This document shows positions 1 to 10,137 of a DNA stretch of 64,000 bases, in pieces. The notes beneath the pieces were generated by a model, which saw nothing but the letters and a program-made list of their open reading frames with translations, was not told the DNA's origin and made no database searches. Every line of letters begins with the position of its first letter. The stretch's first letter is position 1. The stretch covers positions 372,001 through 436,000 of the forward strand of contig NZ_JASATX010000001.1 in assembly GCF_029952955.1 (NCBI RefSeq), read 5' to 3'. The stretch is from Ruicaihuangia caeni (GTDB taxonomy: Bacteria; Actinomycetota; Actinomycetes; Actinomycetales; Microbacteriaceae). A program made the translations under genes and the position numbers.

Positions 1-2
1 CG

Positions 3-689
3 CGCCGCGAGTTCGAGTTCCGACCGGGGCCGGTGTTCGCGAACTTCGTGATCGGCGATGAGATCAACCGGGCCAGTCCGAAGACCCAGAGCGCCCTGCT
101 CGAGAGCATGGAGGAGCGGCAGGTCACCGTCGACGGCCACACCTATCCTCTGGCGACGCCTTTCACGGTCATCGCCACGCAGAATCCAGTCGAGATGGAG
201 GGCACCTACGCCCTTCCCGAGGCGCAGCGCGACCGGTTCATGGCGCGGATCTCGATCGGCTATCCAGATGCCGCGGCTGAGGCGGCGCTGCTCCGCAGCC
301 GCGACGTCGATGACCCGATCGAGAGCCTGGAGGCGGTGGTCGGCATCGAAGAGCTTCGATCGCTCATCGCCACAGCTCGAGGGGTCTTCGTGAGTTCCTC
401 GGTCGAGCAGTACCTGGTCGCGATCGCACAGGCGACACGGTCAGACCCCGAGCTCCGGCTCGGCGCAAGCCCGCGAGCCTCGCTGCAGTTGGCCCGCGCG
501 GCCAAGACTCGAGCGGCGCGCGATGGCCGCGACTTCGTGCTGCCCGACGACATCGACGCCCTCGTGCCCGTGGTCTTCGCTCATCGCGTGCTGGCCGCCG
601 GTCGTACCGCCAACGCCTCGGTGACGGCGGTCGAGCCGATCCTCGCCCGGATCGTCGCAGAGACACCGGTGCCGACCGGACTGCGCTGA
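3..689 (+). CDS. MoxR-family AAA+ ATPase, 5'-truncated by window edge
   Basis: C-terminal part of a MoxR-type AAA+ ATPase. The reading frame is open to the left edge, so the true start and the Walker A motif lie outside the window. Visible motifs are the Walker B stretch VIGDEINRASPKTQSALLE, the sensor-1 region TPFTVIATQNPVEMEGT, and the arginine-finger/lid stretch LPEAQRDRFM. MoxR proteins act as chaperones that help assemble or mature enzyme complexes, usually with a DUF58 partner and a transglutaminase-like membrane protein; exactly that pair follows, the first after a 6-nt gap. Expect an operon. The specific client is unknown. Confidence 0.93.
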   Translation, partial: RREFEFRPGPVFANFVIGDEINRASPKTQSALLESMEERQVTVDGHTYPLATPFTVIATQNPVEMEGTYALPEAQRDRFMARISIGYPDAAAEAALLRSRDVDDPIESLEAVVGIEELRSLIATARGVFVSSSVEQYLVAIAQATRSDPELRLGASPRASLQLARAAKTRAARDGRDFVLPDDIDALVPVVFAHRVLAAGRTANASVTAVEPILARIVAETPVPTGLR

Positions 690-695
690 CCGCTC

Positions 696-1970
696 ATGCC
701 CCAGCGCTCGCGTCGCCTGAGATCGGTGCGGCCGACTGCGCGCGGGTGGGGCGTGCTGGCCTGCGTGCTCGCCAGCGCGTGGGGCGGAGTGGTGACCGCC
801 CGCTCTGAACTGTTCTTTCTCGCCGCGTTCGCCGCCCTGCTGCTGGTCGCGGCACTCCTCGCGGTGATGGGCCGGCAGGCGCCGTTCACGGTGCGCCGGC
901 GGGTCGAGCCCGCGATGCCGGCGGTGGGCGAGACGGCATCCGTCGCGCTCCACGTGCAGAACGTCGCGACCTCGACCTCCGCGCCCATCGTCGTGCGCGA
1001 TGTCGCGCCCGCGGCACTCGATGAGGAACCTCCGCCTTCGCTGCCGCTGCCCTCGCTGCCGCCTGGAGGCGCGGCGACGCTGCGCTACCAGTTCACACCG
1101 GGCGCGCGCGGACGCACAGCGCTCGGCCCGCTCGAGACCGCCTGGCGCGATCCCTTCGCGCTGCTCACCGCGAGCTCGCCCGTGGGAGTCGAAGAGGAAC
1201 TCCTGGTGGTGCCGGCCATCGAGCCGCTGACAGACGCGGGACTCTGGCCCGCCGAGGGCGATGGGTCTTCGCGGCCGGTGCAGCGGAGAACATCGGTATC
1301 GGATGACGACCTGACCACGCGTGAGTACCGGCAGGGCGACCCGCTGCGTCGCGTTCACTGGAGGGCCTCGGCCAGACAGGGCGAGCTCATGGTGCGGCAG
1401 GAGGAGCAGCATTCCGTTCCCGAGGCGCGGATCGTGGTCGACACCCTGCGCGAGGGATGGCCAGGCGTCCACCGCCATGGTGCTGATACGAGCCCCGAGT
1501 TCGAGGCCGCGCTCTCGCTCGTCGCCTCGCTCGGAGTGCACCTCGCCGACGCCGGCTACCACGTGCAATTGCTCGAAACCGGCCGGGCTCAGCTGAGACC
1601 GCCGGGATCGCGGCCGACCGGGGTGCGCGACGCCGCGTTCCTTTCGAGCCTCGCGCTCGCCGCACCGGTCGTCGAACGGTCAGCGCGGGTGGCCGATGTC
1701 GAACCTGCCGCCGTCGCGCGAGGACCGGTGTTCGCGGTGCTGTCGGCGCCGGCGTCCGACGCGCTCGAATGGATCGCCTCCAACGAGACGGCGCTCGACG
1801 TCGCGATCGCGTTCGTGTTCGTGGGTGACGAGCCCCACACGCAACCGGAGAGCACTGAGGTGCTCGCCGCGCAGGGGTGGCGCTGCGTCGAGGTGGACGC
1901 CGGCGAGGGAGCGGCCGACGCCTGGCAGGCTGCGATCGACGACGTCGGGAACGCGTATGGCTACGTCTGA
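696..1970 (+). CDS. DUF58 domain-containing membrane protein
   Basis: A 424-residue protein with two adjacent N-terminal hydrophobic segments (about residues 12-50) and a cytosolic C-terminal region carrying the DUF58 core, recognisable by GDPLRRVHWRASARQGELM. DUF58 proteins are co-transcribed with MoxR ATPases and are thought to be their partners, with a von Willebrand A-like fold. It starts 6 nt after the MoxR stop and overlaps the next gene by 14 nt, so the three genes are almost certainly one transcript. Biochemical role unknown. Confidence 0.9.
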   Translation: MPQRSRRLRSVRPTARGWGVLACVLASAWGGVVTARSELFFLAAFAALLLVAALLAVMGRQAPFTVRRRVEPAMPAVGETASVALHVQNVATSTSAPIVVRDVAPAALDEEPPPSLPLPSLPPGGAATLRYQFTPGARGRTALGPLETAWRDPFALLTASSPVGVEEELLVVPAIEPLTDAGLWPAEGDGSSRPVQRRTSVSDDDLTTREYRQGDPLRRVHWRASARQGELMVRQEEQHSVPEARIVVDTLREGWPGVHRHGADTSPEFEAALSLVASLGVHLADAGYHVQLLETGRAQLRPPGSRPTGVRDAAFLSSLALAAPVVERSARVADVEPAAVARGPVFAVLSAPASDALEWIASNETALDVAIAFVFVGDEPHTQPESTEVLAAQGWRCVEVDAGEGAADAWQAAIDDVGNAYGYV

Positions 1971-4359
1971 TCTTGCGCCCGCCCCAGAGCGGCAGCGCCC
2001 CCCGAAGCGGGAGGCGGGGCCGCCCGGAAGGCCCACCGCTGGCCGTTGGAGCCGCGCGCCCGCACAGCGTGAATGGACGGCGAGCGCTGCCCTCGCTGGT
2101 TCGCTCGTGGCAGCCGTGTTCGGCTTGTTCCCTGTGCTTCAGCCGTCGGCCTGGGTGCCTCAGTCGCTGCTCGTCGTCGTCGCGACCACCGCGGCGGCTG
2201 TGCTCGTGAGGGCCCGATTCGGCGCGGCGCCGGCGGCGCCGGCGGTGACGGAGCGCGGCTCCGGGCTGACGGCAGTACGCCTGCGGGGGCTTCGCGCAGC
2301 AGCGCCGACCCTTGCGGCGGTCGCAGTGCTGGTGGCGATCAACGTTCCTCTCCACGCGCCCGACACGGCCATCGCCGGCATCGTGCCGACACCTGCCACG
2401 GTGGACCGGTTCGTCGACCTCGCCGTGGAGGGTCAGCTCTCGATCGCCTCGCAGGCGATCCCCGCAGTCGCCTCGCCCGGTATCGCGCTGCTGCTCACGC
2501 TGGGCCTCGGGCTCGTCGCCATCAGCATCGACGTGCTCGGGGGAGCGCTCCGGCTGCCCGCCGCGACCGCGATCCCGCTGCTGGCCGTGCTCGGCATCCC
2601 AGGGGTGGTCGTCACTGGCACAACGTCGTGGCTCGCGTTCATGGTCGCGAGCGGATGCTGGCTCCTCGCGCTCTGGCTGCATAGCGCCCGCGCCCGCGCC
2701 CGGCAGGCCCTCACCATCGGTGCGGTCGTGCTCGCCGGCACCCTGGTGATCGGGCCGAGCCTGATGGGGTTCGCTCTGCCGCGCAGCAATGGCACCGGGT
2801 TCAACGGCCTGCAGGTCGGAGTGAATCCCCTGATCGACCTCGGCACTGACCTGCGCCGAGACGTCGAGATCACCGCGCTCGATTACACGACCACACTCGA
2901 GACCGGCACCTACCTGCGCATGGCGACCCTCGACCGCATCGAGGGCCACGAGTGGGTGCCGGCTGGTGTGATCATCGACTCGTCCAACACCGTCGATGCG
3001 ATACCGGAGCCGCCAGGGACCGGCGCCGACGTGGTGACGGAGCAGGTCACCACCACGATCCGAATCGGATCCGTCGTGGCCAGGTGGCTGCCGCTGCCGT
3101 ACGCGCCGCGCAAGGTCGACGGACTGATCGGCCGCTGGTACTGGGAGGAGCGCGGGCACGCGGTGCGCGGCGCCGATACGTTCATCCGCGGGCAGGAGTA
3201 CACCGTCGTCAGCGACTGGGTGCGGCCCACGGCCGCGCAGTTGCGAGCCGCGGGCAATTCGGTGCCTCGGTCGGTGCGCGCGTACCTCGAACTCGACCGC
3301 GCGCGCCTTCCGGAGAACATCGTCGACGAGACCATGCGGATCACGAGCGGCTTGACCTCCGCCTATGAGCGCGCGGAGGCGCTGCAGGCGCACTTCCGAA
3401 GCGGCGGCTTCGTGTACTCCGAAGAGGCGCCGGTCGACCGCGATTACGACGGCTCAGGGCTGGATGTCATCAGCCGGTTCCTCGAGGAGAAGAGCGGGTA
3501 CTGCGTGCACTTCTCGTCGGCGATGGCCGTCATGGCTCGTGTCGCCGGCATCCCCGCGCGCATCGCCGTGGGGTTCCTGCCCGGCACCGCTGAATACGAC
3601 CCCACGATCGGCGATGAGCGCTACACCGTGCTCTCCAGCGAGTTGCACGCGTGGCCCGAGCTCTACTTCGACGGAGTGGGATGGGTCGCATTCGAACCGA
3701 CTCCTGGACGCGGTGTCGCACCGGACTTCGAAGCGCCTGTCGTCGATGACCCCAGCACGCCAGATGTCGACGAGTCGCGGCCGCAGCCGCCGGATGCGGC
3801 GGTCCCAGGCGGTCCTTCGGCGAGCCCCACGCTCGATCCGCGCGACGAGAACGTGACCGAGGCAGCCGACCTCAGCGACGACGTCACCGGCGTTGTGCTC
3901 ACCGGGGCCGTGTTCGCGGTCATTCTGGCACTCGCCTGCGCACCGGGCGTCGTGCGGGGCGTGCTGCGACGCCGCCGCTTGCGCAGTGCGGATCCGGTGA
4001 CGCTCTGGCATGAGATCTGCGCGACCGCAGAGGACGCCGGAATCGCGCCGCGCGTGGTCGAGACACCGAGGGCCTATTGCGCGCGGCTCGTCGAGCACGG
4101 CGGTGCACCCGCATCGGCGACGTACGCCCTGCTCGAGGCGGCCGAGCGACGGTGGTTCGGGCGTCATGTCGCACCCGCGGCGCATGTCGACGAGCTGCAG
4201 GGGGCGGCACGAGCGGTGGTCTCCGGCATCCGTGAGTCGCTTCGACCCGGTCGGCGCGTGCTCGCGATGATCGCACCGCTCTCGGTGCTCAGAGGCCGTT
4301 CCGGTGCTTCGGTCGCCCCACCCTCGAGTGTGTCGATGAGCACCGGAGGCGGCGACTAG
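1957..4359 (+). CDS. Transglutaminase-like membrane protein (TgpA/DUF3488 type)
   Basis: An 800-residue integral membrane protein. The frame is open further upstream, but the ATG at 1957 is chosen because it overlaps the DUF58 gene by only 14 nt and yields the usual short polar N-terminus before the membrane segments. Several hydrophobic helices (about residues 35-290) precede an extracytoplasmic transglutaminase-core domain with Cys516 (SGYCVHFSSAMAVMARVAG) and His564 (ELHAWPELYFDG). The usual third catalytic position is Glu580 (FEPTPG) rather than Asp. A low-complexity Pro/Asp linker, one more membrane helix (about 645-670) and a cytosolic tail follow. Probable role: cell-envelope peptide processing or crosslinking with the MoxR/DUF58 pair. 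Confidence 0.88.
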   Translation: MATSDLAPAPERQRPPKREAGPPGRPTAGRWSRAPAQREWTASAALAGSLVAAVFGLFPVLQPSAWVPQSLLVVVATTAAAVLVRARFGAAPAAPAVTERGSGLTAVRLRGLRAAAPTLAAVAVLVAINVPLHAPDTAIAGIVPTPATVDRFVDLAVEGQLSIASQAIPAVASPGIALLLTLGLGLVAISIDVLGGALRLPAATAIPLLAVLGIPGVVVTGTTSWLAFMVASGCWLLALWLHSARARARQALTIGAVVLAGTLVIGPSLMGFALPRSNGTGFNGLQVGVNPLIDLGTDLRRDVEITALDYTTTLETGTYLRMATLDRIEGHEWVPAGVIIDSSNTVDAIPEPPGTGADVVTEQVTTTIRIGSVVARWLPLPYAPRKVDGLIGRWYWEERGHAVRGADTFIRGQEYTVVSDWVRPTAAQLRAAGNSVPRSVRAYLELDRARLPENIVDETMRITSGLTSAYERAEALQAHFRSGGFVYSEEAPVDRDYDGSGLDVISRFLEEKSGYCVHFSSAMAVMARVAGIPARIAVGFLPGTAEYDPTIGDERYTVLSSELHAWPELYFDGVGWVAFEPTPGRGVAPDFEAPVVDDPSTPDVDESRPQPPDAAVPGGPSASPTLDPRDENVTEAADLSDDVTGVVLTGAVFAVILALACAPGVVRGVLRRRRLRSADPVTLWHEICATAEDAGIAPRVVETPRAYCARLVEHGGAPASATYALLEAAERRWFGRHVAPAAHVDELQGAARAVVSGIRESLRPGRRVLAMIAPLSVLRGRSGASVAPPSSVSMSTGGGD

Positions 4360-4370
4360 GCTCTTGCCTC
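4357..4370 (+). promoter_or_regulatory. -10 element of cofC, near-leaderless start
   Basis: TAGGCT (4357-4362) fits the actinobacterial TANNNT -10 consensus and lies 8 nt before the cofC ATG, with no Shine-Dalgarno sequence between. A transcript from it would start at or next to the start codon. The hexamer overlaps the stop codon of the preceding gene. Confidence 0.45.
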
Positions 4371-5060
4371 ATGTGCACGTGGTCCGTCGTGCTGCCGGTC
4401 AAGGGTTCGCTCGGCAAGTCGCGCTTGCTGCTCGACGACCCCGGGGCACGCGCACGGCTCGCGGTCGCGTTCGCACTCGACACGATCGCCGCGGCATCCG
4501 CTGCGCGTCAGGTGGAGCGCATCGTCGTCGTGAGCGCCGATGCCCGCCTGCGTGGGGCCTTGCGCGGAGTCCAGGTGGTCGAAGACCCGCTGACCGGGCT
4601 CAACGCGGCCATCCGGGCGGGTCTTGAAGCGCTGGAAGGCCGGCGGCCCGCCGCTGTGCTCCTGGCGGATCTGCCGGCGTTAGCGCCCGGCGAGCTCGAT
4701 AGCGCGCTCGAGGCGGCCTCGAAGCATCCCCTCGCCATGGTCCCGGATGCCGCCGGCACCGGCACGACGCTGACCACGGCTCTGCGCGCAGACGCGCTCG
4801 TGCCGCGGTTCGGCAAGGGATCGCGCCGCGCGCACAACTCGGCAGGACACCTCGAGCTCGATGTGTCGCCGACATCCGGCCTGCGCCGCGATGTCGACGA
4901 CCTGGCCGACCTGGAAGCCGTCGCCCTCCGCGCCGGCGTGCACACCCGAGCGGTGCTCTCGTCGCTCTCCGGCGTCACCGCGCCCACGGCCGCACCTTCA
5001 GCGCAGGGCTCGTTCGAGCCGTCCGAGATCACGCCCGAAGGCCCGCTGCTCGCAAGCTGA
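4371..5060 (+). CDS. cofC: 2-phospho-L-lactate (phosphoenolpyruvate) guanylyltransferase, F420 biosynthesis
   Basis: A 229-residue nucleotidyltransferase of the CofC/FbiD family. It activates 2-phospho-L-lactate (or phosphoenolpyruvate in actinobacteria) with GTP, giving the donor that CofD transfers to FO. Family features are the N-terminal VVLPVKGSLGKSRLL, the central VVEDPLTGLNAAIRAGLEA and LLADLPALAPGELDSAL, and the late FGKGSRRAHNSAG. It runs convergent to cofD with 6 nt between the stop codons, so the two F420-0 genes are adjacent but not co-transcribed. The start codon sits 8 nt after a -10-like TAGGCT, suggesting a leaderless or near-leaderless mRNA. Confidence 0.9.
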   Translation: MCTWSVVLPVKGSLGKSRLLLDDPGARARLAVAFALDTIAAASAARQVERIVVVSADARLRGALRGVQVVEDPLTGLNAAIRAGLEALEGRRPAAVLLADLPALAPGELDSALEAASKHPLAMVPDAAGTGTTLTTALRADALVPRFGKGSRRAHNSAGHLELDVSPTSGLRRDVDDLADLEAVALRAGVHTRAVLSSLSGVTAPTAAPSAQGSFEPSEITPEGPLLAS

Positions 5061-5066
5061 CCGCGA

Positions 5067-6055
5067 TCAGCCGAGCGCCACCGCAAGCGCGTCGCGCGCG
5101 ATCGCCGCCGACTGCTCGAGCGAGCTGAGATACAGCGGCCGGGCGACCGCGCGCATTCCCTCCGAATCGAGTTCGGGCACGACGGCGGAGTCGACGGTGT
5201 CGACGAGCCAACCATCGAGCAACCCGCCGTCGACGCGGGCGCCGTAGTGTCGCGCCACCGCGGCAGCCGACACGTCCACGTCGACCGCTGCCAGGCACTG
5301 CGCGGCCATGCCTCGCACGGCGGCACCGCCGATGATGGGGGAGACGCCGACGATCCGCGCGGAGGATGACACGACGGCATCCCGCAGCCCAGGCACACCG
5401 AGGATGGTGCCGATCGACACGACCGGGTTCGAGGGAGCGAGCAGCACGGCGTCGGCTGACGCGAGCGCGCCGAGCACCGACGGAGTCGGCCGAGCACGGT
5501 CGGCACCGACCTGCTCGAAGGCGAGGGCGGGAAGCGCTGCGCGGTGGCGCACCCACCACTCCTCGAAGTGCATGGTGCCCTGCTCGGTGACCACGTGCGT
5601 CTCGACAGGATCATCGCTCATCGGCAGCAGCGATACCCCGAGGTCCCATCGCGCGGCCAGGCGCGCGGTCGCCTCGGTGAGCGTCGCGCCTTCGCGCAGC
5701 CAGCTCGTGCGGGCGAGGTGCGTGCCGAGATCGAGATCGCCGAGCGTGAACCACGGCCATCCGGCGCCGTAGGCGGCGAGCTCGGCCGAGACGCGCTCGC
5801 TCTCACCCGCGCGTCCCCATCCTCGCTCGGCGTCGTTGACCCCGGCGAGGGCGTACATGATCGAGTCGAGGTCGGGGCAGACCCGCACCCCGGCGAGCCA
5901 CAGATCGTCTCCGGTGTTCGTGATCACGGAGATCGTCGCCTCAGGTGCGACCTGGCGCAGGCCGCGCACGAACTTGGCGCCGCCCACTCCGCCCGCGAGC
6001 ACGGCGATCCTGAGCCTCGAGGCGTTCGGCACCGATTCCGACCTGTGCCCGGCGT

Positions 6056-6059
<4 letters not shown>
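5067..6059 (-). CDS. cofD: 2-phospho-L-lactate transferase (FO to F420-0)
   Basis: A 330-residue CofD/FbiA homologue that transfers the (enol)phospholactyl moiety to FO, forming F420-0. Diagnostic stretches: N-terminal LAGGVGGAKFVRGLRQVAP, VITNTGDDLWLAGVRVCPDL, LARTSWLREGATLTEATARL, and SNPVVSIGTILGVPGLRDAV. Its start overlaps the stop of the ABC ATPase gene by 4 nt, so it is the last gene of a leftward operon with the F420-0-type importer. FO synthase (fbiC/cofGH) and the glutamate ligase cofE are not in the window. Confidence 0.92.
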
Positions 6060-6888
<829 letters not shown>

Positions 6889-6892
<4 letters not shown>

Positions 6893-7929
6893 GCCGAACG
6901 CCGCCTGGCCAGCAGCAGGGCGAACACGGGCGCGCCCACGATGGCGGTCACGATGCCCACCGGCAATTCCCGCGGGTCGAACAGCGTGCGCGCCGCGGTA
7001 TCGGCCCAGAGCAGCACGATCGCCCCCGCGAGCGCCGAGAGCGGCAGGAGTGCGCGGTGGCGCGAGCCCGTCAGCAGCCGCACCGCGTGGGGCAGCACGA
7101 GTCCGATGAATCCGATCGAGCCGCTGACCGACACCATCGCGCCCGTGAGCAGCGCGGTGGCGGCGAGCAGCACCCACCGAGTCGCGGTGACGTTGACACC
7201 GAGCGCGGATGCTGTCGCGTCGCCGAACGCGAAGCTGTCGAGCGCTCCGCCCGAGAACAGCACAGGAACCCCCACCACGAGCAGCGCGACGCCCGCGATC
7301 GCGACAGTCGTCCATGTCGAGCCGGCGAGTGAGCCGAGCAGCCAGGCGAGGATCTCGCGAAAGGAGTCGCCCGTCGCCGACCAGAAGATGACAAGACTCG
7401 TCACCGCCGACGCGAGGGCCGAGACCGCGACCCCGGCGAGCACCGTGCGTGTCGGCGTCACGCCGCCGGCGGCGCCGGCGAGCAGCAGGGTCGCGATGAG
7501 CGCTGCGAACGCGCCTGCGAAGGCCGCCACGGGCAGCAGGATGCCGAGGCCCAGCAAGAGAACCCCCACCGCGCCGAGCGAGGCACCCGATGAGAGCCCC
7601 AGCAGGTACGGATCGGCGAGCGCGTTTCGAGTGAGCGCCTGCATCACGGTGCCGCTGATCGCGAGGCCCGCGCCCACCGCAGCCGCGGTCAGCACCCGAG
7701 GCAGTCGCAGCTCCCAGACGATGCCGTCGCGCAGCGCGTTGAGCGGACTGTCACCGAGGCCCAGGTGCGAGGCCACGCTTCGAAGCACCTCGTCGGGGCG
7801 AAGATCAGCCGCGCCGAAGCAGATCGCTGTCACCACTGAACCGGCGAGGGCGACGAGCAGCACAATGCCCCACGCAAGCGCCAGACCGCGGTCGCGGCGG
7901 GCGCTCGGCATCCGGGCGGCCGACCTCAT
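6889..7929 (-). CDS. FecCD/BtuC-family ABC permease, putative F420-0/deazaflavin importer
   Basis: A 346-residue polytopic permease of the type that forms a dimer with about ten helices per subunit. Family landmarks are LRLPRVLTAAAVGAGLAISG and the coupling-region stretch ALTRNALADPYLLGLSSGAS. The ATG at 7929 lies 5 nt past the stop of the binding-protein gene; an alternative in-frame start at 7965 would overlap that gene by 32 nt and add 12 polar residues. It is the middle gene of the binding protein-permease-ATPase-cofD operon. Confidence 0.86.
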
Positions 7930-7933
7930 CCGC

Positions 7934-8956
7934 TCAGCCGATGCCGAGTTCGCCGAGTTGCGCAACGACCGAGGCGACTGCCTCCACCGACCGCACTCCC
8001 GCCTCCCCGGCCGCGAACGGCACCACCACGAAGCGGTCCCGCCTGACCGCGGTGAGTTCAGCGGTCACCGGGTTCGACTTGAGCAGCTCGATCTTCTTCG
8101 CCGCGGTGTTCCACGAGGCATCCACGAGCACGATCACGTCGGGATCGGCTTCGATGACGGATTCCCAGCCGAGTGAGGTCCAGGTGTCCTCGATGCCCGC
8201 TGCGATGTTCTCGAGGCCGGCGGTCTCCATCACGAGCTGTGGCGCGCCGATTCCGGCACCGACATAGGGGGTGTCCGATCCCGATGAGTACCAGAGCGCC
8301 GTGAGGCCGGCGGTCGACGGCTCGATGTCAGCGAGCCGTTCGCGCTGCTGATCGATCAGCTCGGCGGCCTCCGTCTCTGCACCGAACACGTCGCCGGCCT
8401 CCGCGATCTCGTCGAACAGCACGTCGAAGGTGAGCTTCTCCGGCTTGTACTCGGGCGCCTTGCACGCCGAGGGGGCGACGTAGGTGCCGACTCCGAAGCT
8501 CGCGAGCGTGGCTCGTTCGCCCGCCGCATCGGCGGTGAGGTTCGACTCCCAGCCCGCGAACACGAAATCGGGTTCCAGGTCGAGCACCGCCTCTTGGCTG
8601 GGCGCGAAGTCGCTGATCACTGGGATGCCCGCGGCATCGTCGGCCCACTGCTCGGGCACCGGACCGTCGAGGAACGCGGCGCCGACGATGCGGTCGCCGA
8701 GGCCCAGTGCCAGCAGCAATTCGGTCGTCGTCGATTTGATGGTCACCACGCGCTGCGGTGGATGGTCGAGTGCGACCTCAACGCCGCAGTTGTCGGTGAC
8801 TGCGGGCGCTGCGGCGTCGCCTGCGTCCGGGTTCGAATGCGCGGGCGCGGACGCGCACCCGGCTGTCAGGGCGATCAGCGAGGCAAGCGCGAGCAGCCCA
8901 GAGGCCCTGCGACCTCGGGGAGTGAACGATCGGTCGAAGGATGGGAGAAGCGGCAT
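7934..8956 (-). CDS. ABC substrate-binding lipoprotein, putative F420-0/deazaflavin importer
   Basis: A 340-residue periplasmic-binding-type lipoprotein. The start at 8956 is preceded by TGGAG at proper spacing and gives a clear lipoprotein signal peptide ending in LTAGC. The mature part has the BtuF/FecB fold features RVVTIKSTTTELLLALGLGD and SNLTADAAGERATLASFGV. First gene of the leftward operon with the permease, the ATPase and cofD. The fold is shared with cobalamin and siderophore binders; F420-0 or FO is suggested by the neighbours and by the known actinobacterial cassette of this architecture. Confidence 0.85.
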   Translation of the reverse strand: MPLLPSFDRSFTPRGRRASGLLALASLIALTAGCASAPAHSNPDAGDAAAPAVTDNCGVEVALDHPPQRVVTIKSTTTELLLALGLGDRIVGAAFLDGPVPEQWADDAAGIPVISDFAPSQEAVLDLEPDFVFAGWESNLTADAAGERATLASFGVGTYVAPSACKAPEYKPEKLTFDVLFDEIAEAGDVFGAETEAAELIDQQRERLADIEPSTAGLTALWYSSGSDTPYVGAGIGAPQLVMETAGLENIAAGIEDTWTSLGWESVIEADPDVIVLVDASWNTAAKKIELLKSNPVTAELTAVRRDRFVVVPFAAGEAGVRSVEAVASVVAQLGELGIG

Positions 8957-9263
8957 TGAGACTCCAGAAGAACGGATGCTGCGCTCACCAGCGCGGCGGA
9001 ACCACGGACGTGCGGGCATGAGTGGCACGCGAGCGATCCGGCCGCCGGAGAACACCGGTCGGCGCTCCGCGCCAGCACAGCGCGGTGGAGTCGACACCAA
9101 CCTACAACACGCGAAGTCTTGCCACTGTCACCGGCGGCGTCTAGGTTTGCGCCAAGCGGAAGTGCCTGGCGCGCCCCGCGGCTCCAAGACGACGACGTCT
9201 GAGATGTACCCAACTCCTCGGCGGGTGCAGGGCACCACTGCCGATGAACAGGAAGGCAGTGGC
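8957..9263. other. Divergent intergenic region between the F420 importer and the pyrimidine operon
   Basis: A 307-bp region upstream of both operons. It holds a good rightward promoter (9119-9147) and a second TAGGTT, read leftward (9104 to 9099), that could serve the importer operon, though no convincing -35 accompanies it. No ORF, tRNA or riboswitch fold was recognised. Confidence 0.5.
9119..9147 (+). promoter_or_regulatory. Predicted promoter of the pyrimidine-degradation operon
   Basis: TTGCCA (9119-9124), a 17-nt spacer, then TAGGTT (9142-9147): a good housekeeping-sigma promoter by actinobacterial standards. The transcript would start near 9154, leaving an untranslated leader of about 110 nt before the first gene. 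Confidence 0.55.
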
Positions 9264-10112
9264 ATGACGGTTGTACGAGCGGCGATCACGCAGACCACGT
9301 GGACCGGCGACAAGGAATCGATGATCGTCAAGCACGAGGGGTTCCTGCGCGATGCTGCCGCGCAGGGGGCACAGGTGATCTGCTTCCAGGAACTGTTCTA
9401 CGGCCCGTACTTCGGCATCACCCAGGACCAGAAGTACTACGACTTCGCCGAGCCGATCCCTGGCCCGACCGTCGAGCGGTTCCAAGCCCTGGCGCGCGAG
9501 CACTCGATGGTGGTGGTGCTGCCGATCTACGAGGAGGAGCAGCCGGGCGTGCTCTACAACACCGCGGTCGTCATCGACGCCGATGGCAGCGTGCTCGGCA
9601 AGTACCGCAAGAACCACCTTCCGAACCTTCCGAGCTTCTGGGAGAAGTTCTACTTCAGGCCGGGAAACCTCGGCTGGCCAGTGTTCGACACCGCGGTCGG
9701 CCGCATCGGTGTGACCATCTGCTATGATCGCCACTTCCCAGAGGGATGGCGCGTGCTCGGCCTCGCCGGCGCCCAGATCGTCTTCAATCCGAATGCCTCG
9801 AAGCCCGGGCTCTCCAACCGGCTGTGGGAGCTCGAGCAGCCCGCTGCCGCCGGCGCGAACGGCTACTTCGTGGGCGTCCCCAACCGGGTGGGGCGCGAGG
9901 ACAACGAGTACGGCGACGACGCGGTCGACTTCTACGGCACCTCGTACTTCGTCGACCCCCGGGGCAACTTCGTGGGGGAGAAGGCCTCAGACTCCACCGA
10001 GGAACTCGTCATCCGCGACCTCGACCTGTCGCTCGTGCGCTCGGTGCGCAATGACTGGCAGTTCTATCGCGACCGGCGTCCTGACGCCTACGGCCCGATC
10101 GTGGCGCCGTAG
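9264..10112 (+). CDS. Nitrilase-superfamily amidohydrolase, probable N-carbamoyl-beta-alanine amidohydrolase
   Basis: A 282-residue carbon-nitrogen hydrolase, probably beta-ureidopropionase, which hydrolyses N-carbamoyl-beta-alanine to beta-alanine, CO2 and ammonia in reductive pyrimidine breakdown. The nitrilase triad is visible: Glu43 (CFQELFYGPYF), Lys116 (YRKNHLP) and Cys153 (GVTICYDRHFPEGW). The ATG at 9264 is preceded by AGGAAGG. It is the first gene of an operon; the dihydropyrimidinase that makes its substrate follows 25 nt downstream. A related N-carbamoyl amidase role (hydantoin pathway) cannot be excluded. Confidence 0.87.
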   Translation: MTVVRAAITQTTWTGDKESMIVKHEGFLRDAAAQGAQVICFQELFYGPYFGITQDQKYYDFAEPIPGPTVERFQALAREHSMVVVLPIYEEEQPGVLYNTAVVIDADGSVLGKYRKNHLPNLPSFWEKFYFRPGNLGWPVFDTAVGRIGVTICYDRHFPEGWRVLGLAGAQIVFNPNASKPGLSNRLWELEQPAAAGANGYFVGVPNRVGREDNEYGDDAVDFYGTSYFVDPRGNFVGEKASDSTEELVIRDLDLSLVRSVRNDWQFYRDRRPDAYGPIVAP

Positions 10113-10137
10113 GCGCGGGCGAAGGCTGGAGGCGACG

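Noticed and set aside
1387-3393. A 668-codon minus-strand open frame opposite the DUF58 and transglutaminase genes
   Set aside because: Arg/His-rich sequence without motifs, fully overlapping two recognisable genes; a GC-driven shadow frame.
6893-7315. N-terminal extension of the F420-importer ATPase (419 codons in total)
   Set aside because: The extra part is the antisense-frame reading of the permease gene; the ATG at 6892 overlaps the permease stop as ATGA and gives a normal-length ATPase.
8957-9263. Cobalamin riboswitch upstream of the BtuF-like binding protein
   Set aside because: GCCACTGTCACCGG at about 9121 resembles part of a B12 box, but it lies on the opposite strand to the importer and the remaining conserved elements and stems are missing.
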